In this document: positions 16,682 to 25,447 of the stretch, piece by piece | Layout of the letters: the number at the start of each line of letters is the position of its first letter | Numbering within the stretch: position 1 is the stretch's first letter | Notes under the pieces: model-generated | What the model saw: only the letters and a program-made list of their open reading frames with translations | Told to the model about the DNA's origin: nothing | Databases searched by the model: none | From: Terriglobia bacterium | GTDB taxonomy: Bacteria > Acidobacteriota > Terriglobia > Bryobacterales > Bryobacteraceae | DNA: 57,536 bases | Reading direction: 5' to 3' | Assembly (NCBI GenBank): GCA_020073345.1 | Contig: JAIQFI010000042.1 | Coordinates: 1 to 57,536 of the forward strand | Translations under genes and position numbers: made by a program

Positions 16682-18013
16682 TCAAGTGCCACAAGTGATT
16701 TCTTTCCGGATCTTGTCAAGATCGTGTTGTAAGCGGTCGCTGAAGCTTACCGGGTACGGAACTGGTGAAGGACCCAGGTCTCTCAGCGGCCGCGGAAGGC
16801 GCATCAACTCCGACTGGAAGCGCCTACGGGATTCTTCAAGATCGACGTCCCTGGTTGCCCGCCCGTGCCTCATCATAGGTTGCAAGAGCCGTTCGCCGGG
16901 CAATTCCTCATCGAACCTCCCGATTACGTCGTGGACCATGTGTCCCGCTTCGATTTGCCGAAAGACCTGTTTGCGGCCTGGGTACAACACTTTCTTGGTT
17001 GAAAGCTTCAGGCGTCCTTTGCCGCCGTATTCCACTAGCTTGTACGCCATGTCGAGGTGCGAAGCGTCCTCCATGACCGCCAGCTTTGTCCCGACACCAA
17101 AGGCGTCAATTGGCGCTCCTGCATTGACGAGATCCTGGATCTGGTATTCATCGAGGCTGCTGGATGCGAAGATCGTCACATGCTCTAGGCCCGCCTCGTC
17201 CAGCATCTCGCGCGTTTTCGAAGCCAAACTGCCCAGATCGCCCGAATCGAGCCGCACCGCCCGCACGCGGAACCGGTCGCCGAGCTTGCGGCTGAGGTCG
17301 ATGACTTTTCGGACGCCTTCCAGCGTGTCGTAGGTGTCCACCAGGAGCGTGGTCTCCGGGTATAACGCTGCAAACGCTTCAAATGACTCGGCCTCGCTGT
17401 TGTGCGCCTGGACGTAGCTGTGAGCCATCGTGCCAAATGTCGGAATCCCGTAAGCTAGACCCGCGAGAACGTTTGAAGTTCCGTCTCCTCCGGCGAGGTA
17501 CGTAGCGCGGGCCACTTTGAGCGCAGCATCGGTCCCATGGGCTCGCCGCGAGCCAAAGTCCACAACGCTACGACCCCTAGCGGCTTCCACGACGCGGGCT
17601 GCTTTTGCCGCTGCCAGACTCTGAAAGTGGACCTGGTTTAGCACCAGCGTCTCCATGAGTTGTGCCTCCAAGATCGGGGCGATCACTTGTACGAGCGGCT
17701 CGTTCGGGAAGACGGGTGTTCCTTCCGGAATCGCATAAACGTCTCCGGTGAACCGCAGATTTTCGAGCTGCCGTAGGAATGCGTCCGAGAATCCGTGGCG
17801 CGCACGCAGGTACTCCAGTTCTTCGCCGCTAAAACGAAAGGTCGCCAGAAAGTCTAGAACATCACTGATTCCGGCCGCGACGATGTAGTTGCGATTCGCG
17901 GGCATCTTGCGAAATGTCAGCTCAAACACTGCCAGTCGGTCCATGCCCTCGGCCGCGTAAGCCTGAGCCATGGTCAGTTCGTATAGATCCGTGAAGAGCG
18001 CTGACGTCGTCAT
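16682..18013 (-). CDS. pncB: Nicotinate phosphoribosyltransferase
   Basis: Converts nicotinate and PRPP to nicotinate mononucleotide in the NAD salvage pathway. The 443-residue protein starts MTTSALFTDLYELTMAQAY, a family hallmark. It continues with FRKMPANRNYIVAAG, the substrate loop VVDFGSRRAHGTDAAL, FGTMAHSYVQAH and LLVDTYDTLEGV. The block SSSLDEYQIQDLVNAGAPID and GVGTKLAVMEDASHLDM agree with the type II PRTase barrel. It belongs to the cluster of metabolic and stress genes and may raise NAD capacity for the oxoacid dehydrogenase. Confidence 0.94.
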   Translation of the reverse strand: MTTSALFTDLYELTMAQAYAAEGMDRLAVFELTFRKMPANRNYIVAAGISDVLDFLATFRFSGEELEYLRARHGFSDAFLRQLENLRFTGDVYAIPEGTPVFPNEPLVQVIAPILEAQLMETLVLNQVHFQSLAAAKAARVVEAARGRSVVDFGSRRAHGTDAALKVARATYLAGGDGTSNVLAGLAYGIPTFGTMAHSYVQAHNSEAESFEAFAALYPETTLLVDTYDTLEGVRKVIDLSRKLGDRFRVRAVRLDSGDLGSLASKTREMLDEAGLEHVTIFASSSLDEYQIQDLVNAGAPIDAFGVGTKLAVMEDASHLDMAYKLVEYGGKGRLKLSTKKVLYPGRKQVFRQIEAGHMVHDVIGRFDEELPGERLLQPMMRHGRATRDVDLEESRRRFQSELMRLPRPLRDLGPSPVPYPVSFSDRLQHDLDKIRKEITCGT

Positions 18014-18220
18014 GTTGATCTTTTGGAAGGTCCGTATTGCGCCAACCTGCGGACAAACTGGGTCAAATCGCTCAAAACGTCCATTCCTCCCCTACCACTT
18101 GGGCACTTTATGCGCCAGATCTTTGGGTTTCGATCCCAATCTTGAGATAGGAGGTTGGCGTGCAAGTTCCATCCCCAGGAAGCCCTGCAGACGGGGGTTC
18201 CTTAGGGAAAGGGGTTTGTC

Positions 18221-18871
18221 ATGATCGGACGCAGTTCGCTTTGTGGGCTTTTTGCGGTGGGAGCCTTTTTGCTGCCGGCTATGAGCTTTGGGCAAGAAGA
18301 GGAATTTCATCACCTCACTATGAGTGCCGGTGCCGGACTCACGACCATTACCGGTCGCGATGCTGGGAAGCTTGACCACGGCGCCAATATTCAGCTGAAC
18401 GGTGGCTATTTCTTCAATCGCTATTTCGGGATCACCGGCAATCTCATGTTCAGCGATCTGGGAATCACGCGGCCGGAACTCAACAACCTCAATCAACCGG
18501 ACGGAGGAGCGAGAACGTATGGTGTGACGGCGGATCCCACCCTGCGCCTGCCCCTCGGACGTGGCTTTAGCGCGTATGTTCTTGCAGGCGGCGGCTACCT
18601 GCGCCGGACAGTCGAATTCACGCAGCCGACCCTGGCGCGAACGGTCATTTTCGATCCCTGGTGGGGCTACTTCGGTCCGGCCTTGGTCCCAGTTGACGTG
18701 GTGCTAGGCAGAGTCGTGAGTAACTCCGGCGCATTCGATGCTGGTGGCGGACTCAATATTCCACTCCCTCGAACCCGCGCCAAGATATTTGTGGAAGCCC
18801 GTTACTTCAAAGGATTCACTAGCAATACCAACACGACGATCGTTCCGATTACGGTGGGAATTCGGTGGTGA
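18221..18871 (+). CDS. Outer-membrane beta-barrel protein
   Basis: A 216-residue exported protein. The signal peptide spans about residues 1-25 (LFAVGAFLLPAMSFGQ). The mature part has alternating strand patterns typical of an eight-stranded OmpA/OprF-like barrel, for example HLTMSAGAGLTTITGR, NGGYFFNRYFGITGNL and a C-terminal strand ending VPITVGIRW with an aromatic last residue. AAAGGGG precedes the ATG. The erythromycin-esterase-like gene starts 10 bp after its stop, so they are probably cotranscribed. Confidence 0.72.
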   Translation: MIGRSSLCGLFAVGAFLLPAMSFGQEEEFHHLTMSAGAGLTTITGRDAGKLDHGANIQLNGGYFFNRYFGITGNLMFSDLGITRPELNNLNQPDGGARTYGVTADPTLRLPLGRGFSAYVLAGGGYLRRTVEFTQPTLARTVIFDPWWGYFGPALVPVDVVLGRVVSNSGAFDAGGGLNIPLPRTRAKIFVEARYFKGFTSNTNTTIVPITVGIRW

Positions 18872-18881
18872 TGCTATCGCT

Positions 18882-20228
18882 ATGACCGACGCGACTCTCC
18901 CGATAATCAAGGACCTGGTTAGAGACGCGGCTCATCCCCTAGCTGGAGCCGGTACCGACTATGATCCTTTGCTCGAGTTCCTAGGTGACGCCCACTTCGT
19001 ACTGCTCGGTGAGGCGTCGCACGGAACCCACGAGTTCTATCGGCAAAGGGCCCAGATCACCAAGCGTCTGATTCAAGAGCGAGGTTTCACCGCAGTCGCG
19101 GTGGAGGCAGACGGGCCGGATGCGTATCGTGTCAATAAGTACGTGCGTGGCCAGAGCGCTAACGCCGATGCAGTCGAGGCGTTGGGGGGATTCAAGCGCT
19201 TCCCCGCCTGGATGTGGCGTAACGCGGACGTTCTCGATTTCATCGGGTGGCTGCGGGCGCACAACGACTCGCTCCCATCCGGTGCTGTGAAGACTGGCTT
19301 CTACGGACTCGACCTCTACAGCCTCCACGCCTCAATCGAGGCGGTTCTGAATTACCTGGACAAAGTTGATCCGGAGGGAGCCCAGCGGGCTCGCCATCGG
19401 TACGCTTGTTTTGAGCATTTTGGTGCAGATCCTCAAGAATATGGTTACGCCGCCGGACTCGGTTTGAGTCGCACCTGTGAATCTGAGGTGGTTGCTCAGC
19501 TGGTCGACTTACAGAGGCGTGCCAGGGAATACGCACAGAGGGACGGACGGATCGCAGCCGATGATTTCTTCTACGCCGAACAGAACGCCCGACTGGTGAA
19601 AGACGCGGAACAATACTACCGCACGATGTTTCGCGGCCGAGTCTCTTCCTGGAACCTCCGCGATACCCACATGACACAGACGTTGGAGTCCTTGAGCGAA
19701 CACCTTGCGCTCGAGGGTCAGCTGCCAAAGATCGTCGTATGGGCGCACAATTCGCACTTAGGCGACGTGCGCGCCACACAGATGGGCCGGGCAGGTGAGT
19801 GGAATGTTGGACAGTTGGTCCGCCAGGAACACGGACGGGACTGCGTGCTGATTGGCTTCACCACTTATACCGGCACGGTGACAGCAGCCTCGGACTGGGG
19901 TGGCCCGGCGGAGCGGAAAAACGTTCGCCCGGCAAGGCCGGGAAGCTACGAGTCGTTGTTCCATGATATTGGGATGCCAGCGTTCCTGCTAACACTACCG
20001 GCGAGCGCGCACGTCGCGAAGGGACTCCGCGAGCCTATGCTGGAGCGTGCCATTGGAGTCATCTACCGGCCGGAATCCGAGCTTGCCAGCCACTACTTCC
20101 ACGCAAGACTGTCGGATCAGTTCGATGTCGTCATTCATTTCGACCAGACTCGCGCCGTCGAGCCACTGGAGCGGACCGGGGAATGGGACGTCGGGGAACC
20201 TGCCGAGACATTTCCCTCGGGAGTCTAG
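18882..20228 (+). CDS. Erythromycin esterase / succinoglycan-biosynthesis-like hydrolase
   Basis: A 448-residue member of the erythromycin-esterase superfamily (PF05139 type). Landmarks are VLLGEASHGTHEFYRQR, AVAVEADGPDAYRVNKY and FPAWMWRN in the first third, and KIVVWAHNSHLGD with ATQMGRAGEWNVGQL further on, which carry the Glu and His residues expected at the active site. Chromosomal homologues are common in soil bacteria and most are not shown to confer macrolide resistance. The ATG at 18882 is chosen because it follows the barrel gene stop and starts the conserved region. Confidence 0.87.
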   Translation: MTDATLPIIKDLVRDAAHPLAGAGTDYDPLLEFLGDAHFVLLGEASHGTHEFYRQRAQITKRLIQERGFTAVAVEADGPDAYRVNKYVRGQSANADAVEALGGFKRFPAWMWRNADVLDFIGWLRAHNDSLPSGAVKTGFYGLDLYSLHASIEAVLNYLDKVDPEGAQRARHRYACFEHFGADPQEYGYAAGLGLSRTCESEVVAQLVDLQRRAREYAQRDGRIAADDFFYAEQNARLVKDAEQYYRTMFRGRVSSWNLRDTHMTQTLESLSEHLALEGQLPKIVVWAHNSHLGDVRATQMGRAGEWNVGQLVRQEHGRDCVLIGFTTYTGTVTAASDWGGPAERKNVRPARPGSYESLFHDIGMPAFLLTLPASAHVAKGLREPMLERAIGVIYRPESELASHYFHARLSDQFDVVIHFDQTRAVEPLERTGEWDVGEPAETFPSGV

Positions 20229-20243
20229 GCCATGCTCAAACAA

Positions 20244-20999
20244 TCACGCGGCTTGCGCAGTGAATCGGCTGAGGGCCAACCTAGTGGCATGCTCCCCGGC
20301 CGAAATCATTCGCTCGATCGCCTGCGGACCGGGCAGATAGCCGGCAAGAGGAACCCGGGGGTGGATGAGCAGATCGGTGTTACGGACAGCCGAGCGGTAA
20401 TGCGCAGGGTAAGTACCACCCGCACGGGGGTGATGAGGACCAATGCCGACCCCACGCAGTAACGAGCTGAGTTCCCAAACATCGGAACCGATGATAAAGT
20501 CCGCACCCATGGCCCGGCAGGATTCCGACGGCAGGACGCACGCGATACCTCCGTCTTTGAGCCGCTTGCCTTCTCGCCTGACAGGCCGCCGGATACCGCG
20601 CAATGCGCAGCTCGCGCTGATCGCAGATGCAAGGTCGCCCGTGGTGATCATCACCGTTCGCTTCCCTGGCAGTTCGGTCGTGGTGGCGGCGAATGGGAGC
20701 TTCAGGTCAGCAAAGGTGGCCGGGAGATACTCCGCACAGAACCGCTCAAGCATCTCGCCGTGCAGGAGCTTGGGCCAGAATGTCTTGCGCGCCAATGACG
20801 CAATTTCGCGCCAGTCCATGCCGGCGGCAAGCATCGCGCCGATCAGACTGCCAGCGCTGGTTCCAGTGATGACAGCCGGCCGGATACCGATTTCGGATAG
20901 AACCTTGACGACGCCGATATGGGCAAGGCCCCGCACGGAGCCGCCGCTGAGAGCCAATCCAATACGGTGGGAGCGAAACTGATGCAACCCACTCATCAA
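20244..20999 (-). CDS. Patatin-like phospholipase (RssA-like)
   Basis: A 251-residue serine esterase with a Ser-Asp dyad. The oxyanion loop is SGGSVRGLAHIG, the nucleophile elbow GTSAGS and the catalytic Asp in KDGGIACVLP. No signal peptide. The start region overlaps the divergent DUF374 gene by 18 bp. With that acyltransferase and the nearby cyclopropane synthase it suggests membrane-lipid turnover as one theme of the island. Confidence 0.9.
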   Translation of the reverse strand: MMSGLHQFRSHRIGLALSGGSVRGLAHIGVVKVLSEIGIRPAVITGTSAGSLIGAMLAAGMDWREIASLARKTFWPKLLHGEMLERFCAEYLPATFADLKLPFAATTTELPGKRTVMITTGDLASAISASCALRGIRRPVRREGKRLKDGGIACVLPSESCRAMGADFIIGSDVWELSSLLRGVGIGPHHPRAGGTYPAHYRSAVRNTDLLIHPRVPLAGYLPGPQAIERMISAGEHATRLALSRFTAQAA

Positions 21000-21860
21000 T
21001 CCCCAGTATACGGGACCGGCCCGAACGGACCGCGCGATTTTGCCACGGATATAGCCGGACTGGCCGCGCTACATCGGCAGTCGAAAACGGCTACGTCGCT
21101 TCACAGAATCGGAAGGAACCGCCTTACCCGGACGATCGACGCCGCGCTCGAGTTCATCAGGCGGTACTTGCCGCCGGTTCACTGGGTCTCCGTGAGGTTC
21201 GTGGCCCTTCTGCTGTACGGGTATGCACGCGCGGTCGGGGCGACAGCGAAACTAGTGACGGTGGGGAGCTACCGATGGCCAGACATTCCCAAAGGATCGG
21301 TGCTTGCTATTTGGCACGGAGGTGCCCCCTCCTTGTTGGCCGCGTTTGCGGCCCGGAAGCCCAGCTTGCCCCTGAAGCTCATGGTCTCCCGCGATCCGAG
21401 AGGCGACTGTGTTGCGCTGTTTTGCCGATGGCTTGGCTTCGAGGTCGTTCGAGGGGATGCGAAGCACGGCGGCTGGAAGGCTCTGATTCAGATCGCGAGC
21501 GAAGTGCATGACGGCGCGGCAGTACTGATTTCTCCCGACGGTAGTGGACCGCCCTTAGTAGCGCGGGTTGGAGCGGTTGCGCTGGCATCGGCCGTACATG
21601 TACCGCTTATCCCCGTTGGGACGGATTGCCGTCCTTCGGTCTTCGAGCGGCATAAGTGGGATGACGCCCGCAATCCGTTACCATACGGGCGAATTGCGGT
21701 GGCTTGTGGTGAACCTCTCACATTTCCGCCGTTCGAAGACGCCGCTTCGCTCGAAAGAGCCCGTCAGCAACTGCAGGACGCGCTCGGCCAAGCAGCCGGA
21801 GAGGCGCGAAGCGCCCTTGGCTTTAGAAGGTCGGATTTCCAAAGTTCACAAAGAAACTAG
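20982..21860 (+). CDS. DUF374 lysophospholipid-acyltransferase-like protein
   Basis: A 292-residue protein with one membrane-proximal hydrophobic segment (VRFVALLLYGYARAVGA). Its DUF374 core includes LAIWHGGAPSLLAAF (the acyltransferase His), LMVSRDPRGDCVALFCRWLG and the LISPDGSGPP block. The WH box and SPDG box are usual for LPLAT-like DUF374 proteins, which are thought to acylate a lipid precursor. The ATG at 20982 overlaps the start of the divergent patatin gene; a later start is possible. It ends 5 bp before polX. Confidence 0.8.
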   Translation: MQPTHQSPVYGTGPNGPRDFATDIAGLAALHRQSKTATSLHRIGRNRLTRTIDAALEFIRRYLPPVHWVSVRFVALLLYGYARAVGATAKLVTVGSYRWPDIPKGSVLAIWHGGAPSLLAAFAARKPSLPLKLMVSRDPRGDCVALFCRWLGFEVVRGDAKHGGWKALIQIASEVHDGAAVLISPDGSGPPLVARVGAVALASAVHVPLIPVGTDCRPSVFERHKWDDARNPLPYGRIAVACGEPLTFPPFEDAASLERARQQLQDALGQAAGEARSALGFRRSDFQSSQRN

Positions 21861-21865
21861 TCTCC

Positions 21866-23611
21866 ATGCTCAACGAAGAGATCGCCCGCATTTTCGAGCG
21901 CATGGCACGGGTGCTGGCTTTCAAGGGCGAAGACCGTTTCCGGATCATGGCTTACGAAAGAGCGGCGGTGTCCGTTCGGGATTTGGAGGAGGACCTGGCC
22001 TCCATCGCGGAGCACGGAAAGCTCGAAGACATACCTGGTATCGGCAAAGACCTGTCGGAAATGATCGACGAGTACGTCCGCACCCGTAAGATTAAACGTT
22101 ACGAGCGGGAATGTAAGGGCATCCCGGCGGGCCTCATCGATCTGATGAGTATCCCAGGACTGGGTCCAAAGACCCTCGCTCAATTGCACCAGAAATTCCA
22201 CATCCGTTCTCTGACGGATTTAGAGCATTGCCTTGAAAAGGCGGCCGCGGTCAAACTGAAGGGATTCGGCCAGAAGAAGATCGACAATATCAAACGCGGC
22301 ATCGAACTCTGGGTGTCCAGTCAGAAGAGGATGCTGATCGGGGTCGCTCTGCCCCTCGCGGAAGATCTTCTTTCCCAGCTCCGCAAGATTAAGCTCATTG
22401 AGCATGCGGACGTGGCCGGATCACTTCGCCGGCGGCGCGAAACCATCGGCGACCTGGATGTCCTGATCGTCTCTAAGAACGGTCCGCGTGCCCTCCAGCA
22501 GATCGTGAAGCTGCCGGAGGTGAAGCAAGTTCTCGGGGTTGGGGATACGAAGGCGACCGTGATCATCGAGGGCGGAATCCAGGTGGATGTTCGCTCGGTT
22601 GCGCGCGAGTCGTACGGCGCGGCTCTCCAGTATTTCACCGGGTCCAAACAGCACAACATCCACTTGCGCACGCTGGCCCAAAAACGCGGGCTGAAGCTCA
22701 ACGAATACGGAGCCTTCCGCGGCCAGAAGCGAATCGGCGGCAAGGATGAAGCCGAGATGTATGCACTGCTGGACATGCCAGCCATGCCGCCCGAGACTCG
22801 CGAAGACAAAGGCGAAATAGAAGCAGCGATGGCAAGGAACCTGCCGAAACTGATTGAAGTGCACGATCTGCGGGGCGATCTGCACACACACACGACCTAT
22901 TCCGATGGCAAGGCGACGATCGAGGAGATGGTCGAGCATGCCGCCGAACTCGGCTATGAGTATATTGCGCTCACCGATCATTCACCCTCGCAACGCATCG
23001 CCCATGGGTTGGACCTGGATCGTCTGGAACAGAAGATCGAGGAGATCGAGCAGCTTCGCCGGAAGCGAAAAGACCGCACGCCGCACATCCTGATCGGAAC
23101 CGAGGTCGACATCCTGGCGCGTGGCAAACTGGATTATCCCGACAAGATTCTTGCCCGACTCGATATCGTCGTCGCGTCGATTCACTCGCTCTTTCACCAG
23201 AGCAAGGATGAGACTACGAAACGCTTGATCGATGCTCTTGCCAATCCGCATGTCGATATCGTGGGGCATCCCACCAGCCGTCTGATCGGTTCGCGTGAGC
23301 CTCTGGAAATGGATTTCGAGCGGGTGATCGCGGCGGCGGTCAAGAGCGGAGCGGCGCTGGAAATCAATGGATCGATGTACCGGCTCGACCTGAACGATTC
23401 CATGGCGAGAGCATCTCAGGAGGCGGGAGTCCTGCTTGCGATCGGTTCCGATGCGCATAGCACCGCGCAGCTTGACCAGGTCCGGTACGGCGTCTTTCAG
23501 GCGCGCCGGGGCTGGATCGAAGCTCGGTCCGTGGTCAACACATGGCCGTGGGCCAAGTTGAGTCGCTGGCTCGACCATCGGCGTTCCGCATTGAAGAAGG
23601 CAGCGACGTAA
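21866..23611 (+). CDS. polX: Family X DNA polymerase with PHP domain (PolX)
   Basis: A 581-residue repair polymerase/exonuclease. The N-terminal 8-kDa domain has two helix-hairpin-helix motifs (EDIPGIGKDLSEMI and MSIPGLGPKTLAQL). The polymerase palm has GSLRRRRETIGDLDVLI with the metal-binding Asp pair and IQVDVRSV with the third. The C-terminal PHP domain (from about residue 335) starts GDLHTHTTYSDGKATIEEM and keeps ALTDHSPS, GTEVDIL and GSDAHS. Length equals Bacillus PolX. It likely fills gaps in base excision repair. Confidence 0.95.
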   Translation: MLNEEIARIFERMARVLAFKGEDRFRIMAYERAAVSVRDLEEDLASIAEHGKLEDIPGIGKDLSEMIDEYVRTRKIKRYERECKGIPAGLIDLMSIPGLGPKTLAQLHQKFHIRSLTDLEHCLEKAAAVKLKGFGQKKIDNIKRGIELWVSSQKRMLIGVALPLAEDLLSQLRKIKLIEHADVAGSLRRRRETIGDLDVLIVSKNGPRALQQIVKLPEVKQVLGVGDTKATVIIEGGIQVDVRSVARESYGAALQYFTGSKQHNIHLRTLAQKRGLKLNEYGAFRGQKRIGGKDEAEMYALLDMPAMPPETREDKGEIEAAMARNLPKLIEVHDLRGDLHTHTTYSDGKATIEEMVEHAAELGYEYIALTDHSPSQRIAHGLDLDRLEQKIEEIEQLRRKRKDRTPHILIGTEVDILARGKLDYPDKILARLDIVVASIHSLFHQSKDETTKRLIDALANPHVDIVGHPTSRLIGSREPLEMDFERVIAAAVKSGAALEINGSMYRLDLNDSMARASQEAGVLLAIGSDAHSTAQLDQVRYGVFQARRGWIEARSVVNTWPWAKLSRWLDHRRSALKKAAT

Positions 23612-23634
23612 TTACATGTCGCTCTCTGGCGTAG

Positions 23635-24002
23635 CTACCTGAGATCGGGCTCCCGGGACGGGGCTGTTTTCGGTTCTGGAATCACGGTGAGCGTCGCTTC
23701 CGCCAGAAGCAGCATGCTGGCGACGGATACGGCGTTTGTCGAGCGCGATGCGCACGACCTTCGTGGCGTCGATGATGCCGGCTTCCATCAGGTCAACGTA
23801 CACGCCTTTGGCGTCGTCGAAGCCGAAGTTCCCGGTGCCGGTGCGCATCTTGTCCGCGACCACGCCGCCGCTTCAGATCCACCGCGCTGGCGCTTGCAGC
23901 GACGTTCCGGACGCCCTCGGCAAGGATGGCGTGAGCGATGACTGTTGACGTGCTGGTGCCGCCGCCGACGGCATCCGCAGCGGCTGCGCCCCAAGCAGGC
24001 AA
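23635..24002 (-). pseudogene. groEL remnant: internal deletion plus frameshift
   Basis: Read on the minus strand, the first part (AVGGGTSTSTVIAHAILAEG, VRNVAASASAVDLKR) matches the GroEL AGDGTTTATV region near residues 85-115. At about 23865 it jumps, in another frame, to the GroEL C-terminal region (VVADKMRTGTGNFGFDDA, then YVDLMEAGIIDATKVVRIAL). An extra base in the TTT at 23735-23737 shifts the frame again; without it the tail reads NAVSVASMLLLAEATLTV to a stop at 23635. About 350 residues of the middle are missing. No chaperonin can be made from it. Confidence 0.8.
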
Positions 24003-24077
24003 ATGAAGAATAACTTCTCAACGCAGTTTTAGGACACTACCACCTTTTTCTCGACGAAAATTGCGGATCGCGCGAAC

Positions 24078-24299
24078 ATGACTACAGCCTGGACTGTATG
24101 GGCTGGAAGTGCGCGGAAAGATAAACTATCGTTAATGTTAACCTCAAAGCCGAATGGAAAGGTGGACAGGTTCCTGAAAGAATTCATACAACGGCTCGAC
24201 CTAAGGGAGTTCGACGGAAAGCTTCATGAGGTACTGAAGGATCTCACCCATGCAGAACTAATGAAGGTTGCTGAATATCTCGCAGCGCGCCACCATTAG
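24078..24299 (+). CDS. Small hypothetical protein
   Basis: A 73-residue frame with no recognised family. The second half (KVDRFLKEFIQRLDLREFDG, ELMKVAEYLAARHH) is amphipathic helical and looks protein-like. An internal ATG at 24135 (MLTSKPNGKV) is an alternative start. Third-position GC is clearly lower than in neighbours, which suggests recent arrival or a chance frame. Confidence 0.4.
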   Translation: MTTAWTVWAGSARKDKLSLMLTSKPNGKVDRFLKEFIQRLDLREFDGKLHEVLKDLTHAELMKVAEYLAARHH

Positions 24300-24430
24300 C
24301 AGTTCCCGCCCGTGACGGCAACGTCCACAATCTCGGAATAACCTAGGCACTCTTGCGGATTACCAAATCGAAGAATTCTCACATTCCATTGGACGCGTGC
24401 AGTCATGCTTACTCGAAAAGTTCTGCTCCT

Positions 24431-24841
24431 GTGGTCTGGTCCGCTTCCGGAGCGGACTCCAAGTCAGATCCGGTCAATCACAATCGGAGCGGGATCGCCA
24501 TTCAGGGATACGATCCGGTTGCCTACTTTACCGACTCTAAGCCCGTGAAAGGAGATTCGAAGTTCAGTTATTCCTGGCGTGGAGGTCTGTGGCAGTTCGC
24601 CACCACTCAGCACAGGGACCTTTTCGCACAGGACCCCGAACAATACGCGCCACAGTACGGTGGATATTGCGCCTACGGTGTGGGCGAAAACCATACCGTC
24701 GATATCGATCCCGAGGCTTGGAAGATCATCGACGGGAAACTCTATCTGAACTACAGCAAAGATGTTCAGCAGAAGTTCTTGAAGGAACCTGCCGTGCGCA
24801 TCAAACGTGCGGACCAGAACTGGCCCGGCCTACATAAGTGA
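24431..24841 (+). CDS. YHS-domain protein, N-terminus doubtful
   Basis: The YHS-like core reads AIQGYDPVAYFTDSKPVKGD, WQFATTQHRDLFAQDPEQY and APQYGGYCAYGVGENH, the pattern of small secreted YHS proteins that may bind metal. The intact frame can start at GTG 24431 (or extend to 24353 without a signal peptide). An ATG at 24405 in another frame reads MLTRKVLL; joining the frames by one added base near 24428 gives MLTRKVLLPVVWSASGADS, a plausible signal peptide. So the gene may carry a one-base deletion near its start. Confidence 0.72.
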   Translation: MVWSASGADSKSDPVNHNRSGIAIQGYDPVAYFTDSKPVKGDSKFSYSWRGGLWQFATTQHRDLFAQDPEQYAPQYGGYCAYGVGENHTVDIDPEAWKIIDGKLYLNYSKDVQQKFLKEPAVRIKRADQNWPGLHK

Positions 24842-24859
24842 TCTGGTCCCAACTATCCC

Positions 24860-24881
24860 GCCCTGGGCTCCGGCCCAGGGC
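24860..24881 (+). terminator. Strong hairpin after the YHS gene
   Basis: GCCCTGGGC - TCCG - GCCCAGGGC is a perfect 9-bp stem with a 4-nt loop, 18 bp after the stop codon. There is no clear T-run after it, so factor-independent termination is uncertain. Confidence 0.55.
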
Positions 24882-25447
24882 AGCATTTGACACCGTTCTC
24901 TAGATCACCGTTGGGCAACTGCAATATGAGGGTATGGGCGAAAACCGTGAGGCTTTGGAACGGTACGTAGCAGTGGTTTTCTTCACCTGCAAACAGCCCG
25001 CTACGGGACGGGCGCGAGCGCCCATTTTGGCACAAGCGTCCGGGGCACTATTCCGGTTAGCCCACTTATCAGTACTTTTATGCGGAGTCGCCCAAGGCTT
25101 GAGCGAACACCATTCTGCGCGGTCCGTCGGACAAAGTCGATACAGGTGATTGCGTTTTGTTAGCACTGAGCGTTGCCGCCCAATTGACGCACTTCTGGGT
25201 CAGTGCACACAAGGTCACTAGCCTTGTCGTTAGAGGCCGATCCAACGTTTTCTCTTCTTCTATCGCTCTGAACCACTAGGAAAAAGTTAGCTCGTGTGCC
25301 CAGACAAATCTAATCGGGCTGTGAAGACGGACCACACTCCGATTGGCCATCTACCTGCACTTCTGCGAATGAAGCCGCCTGAGAAGGATGGTCTATGGCA
25401 ATCACCTGCTCGTTAGGAAACTTTCCCGATAAGAACTTGGAGGACTC
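24882..25447. other. Gene-free stretch before the LamG gene
   Basis: No supported gene; short frames here have poor codon bias. It ends with TTGGAGGACTC, a good ribosome-binding site for the following ATG. It may hold the promoter of that gene, which I could not locate. Confidence 0.4.

Noticed and set aside
23612-24002. Intact small chaperonin-like protein
   Set aside because: The 83-residue minus frame matches GroEL only in its first half; the similarity moves to other frames on both sides, so it is a pseudogene.
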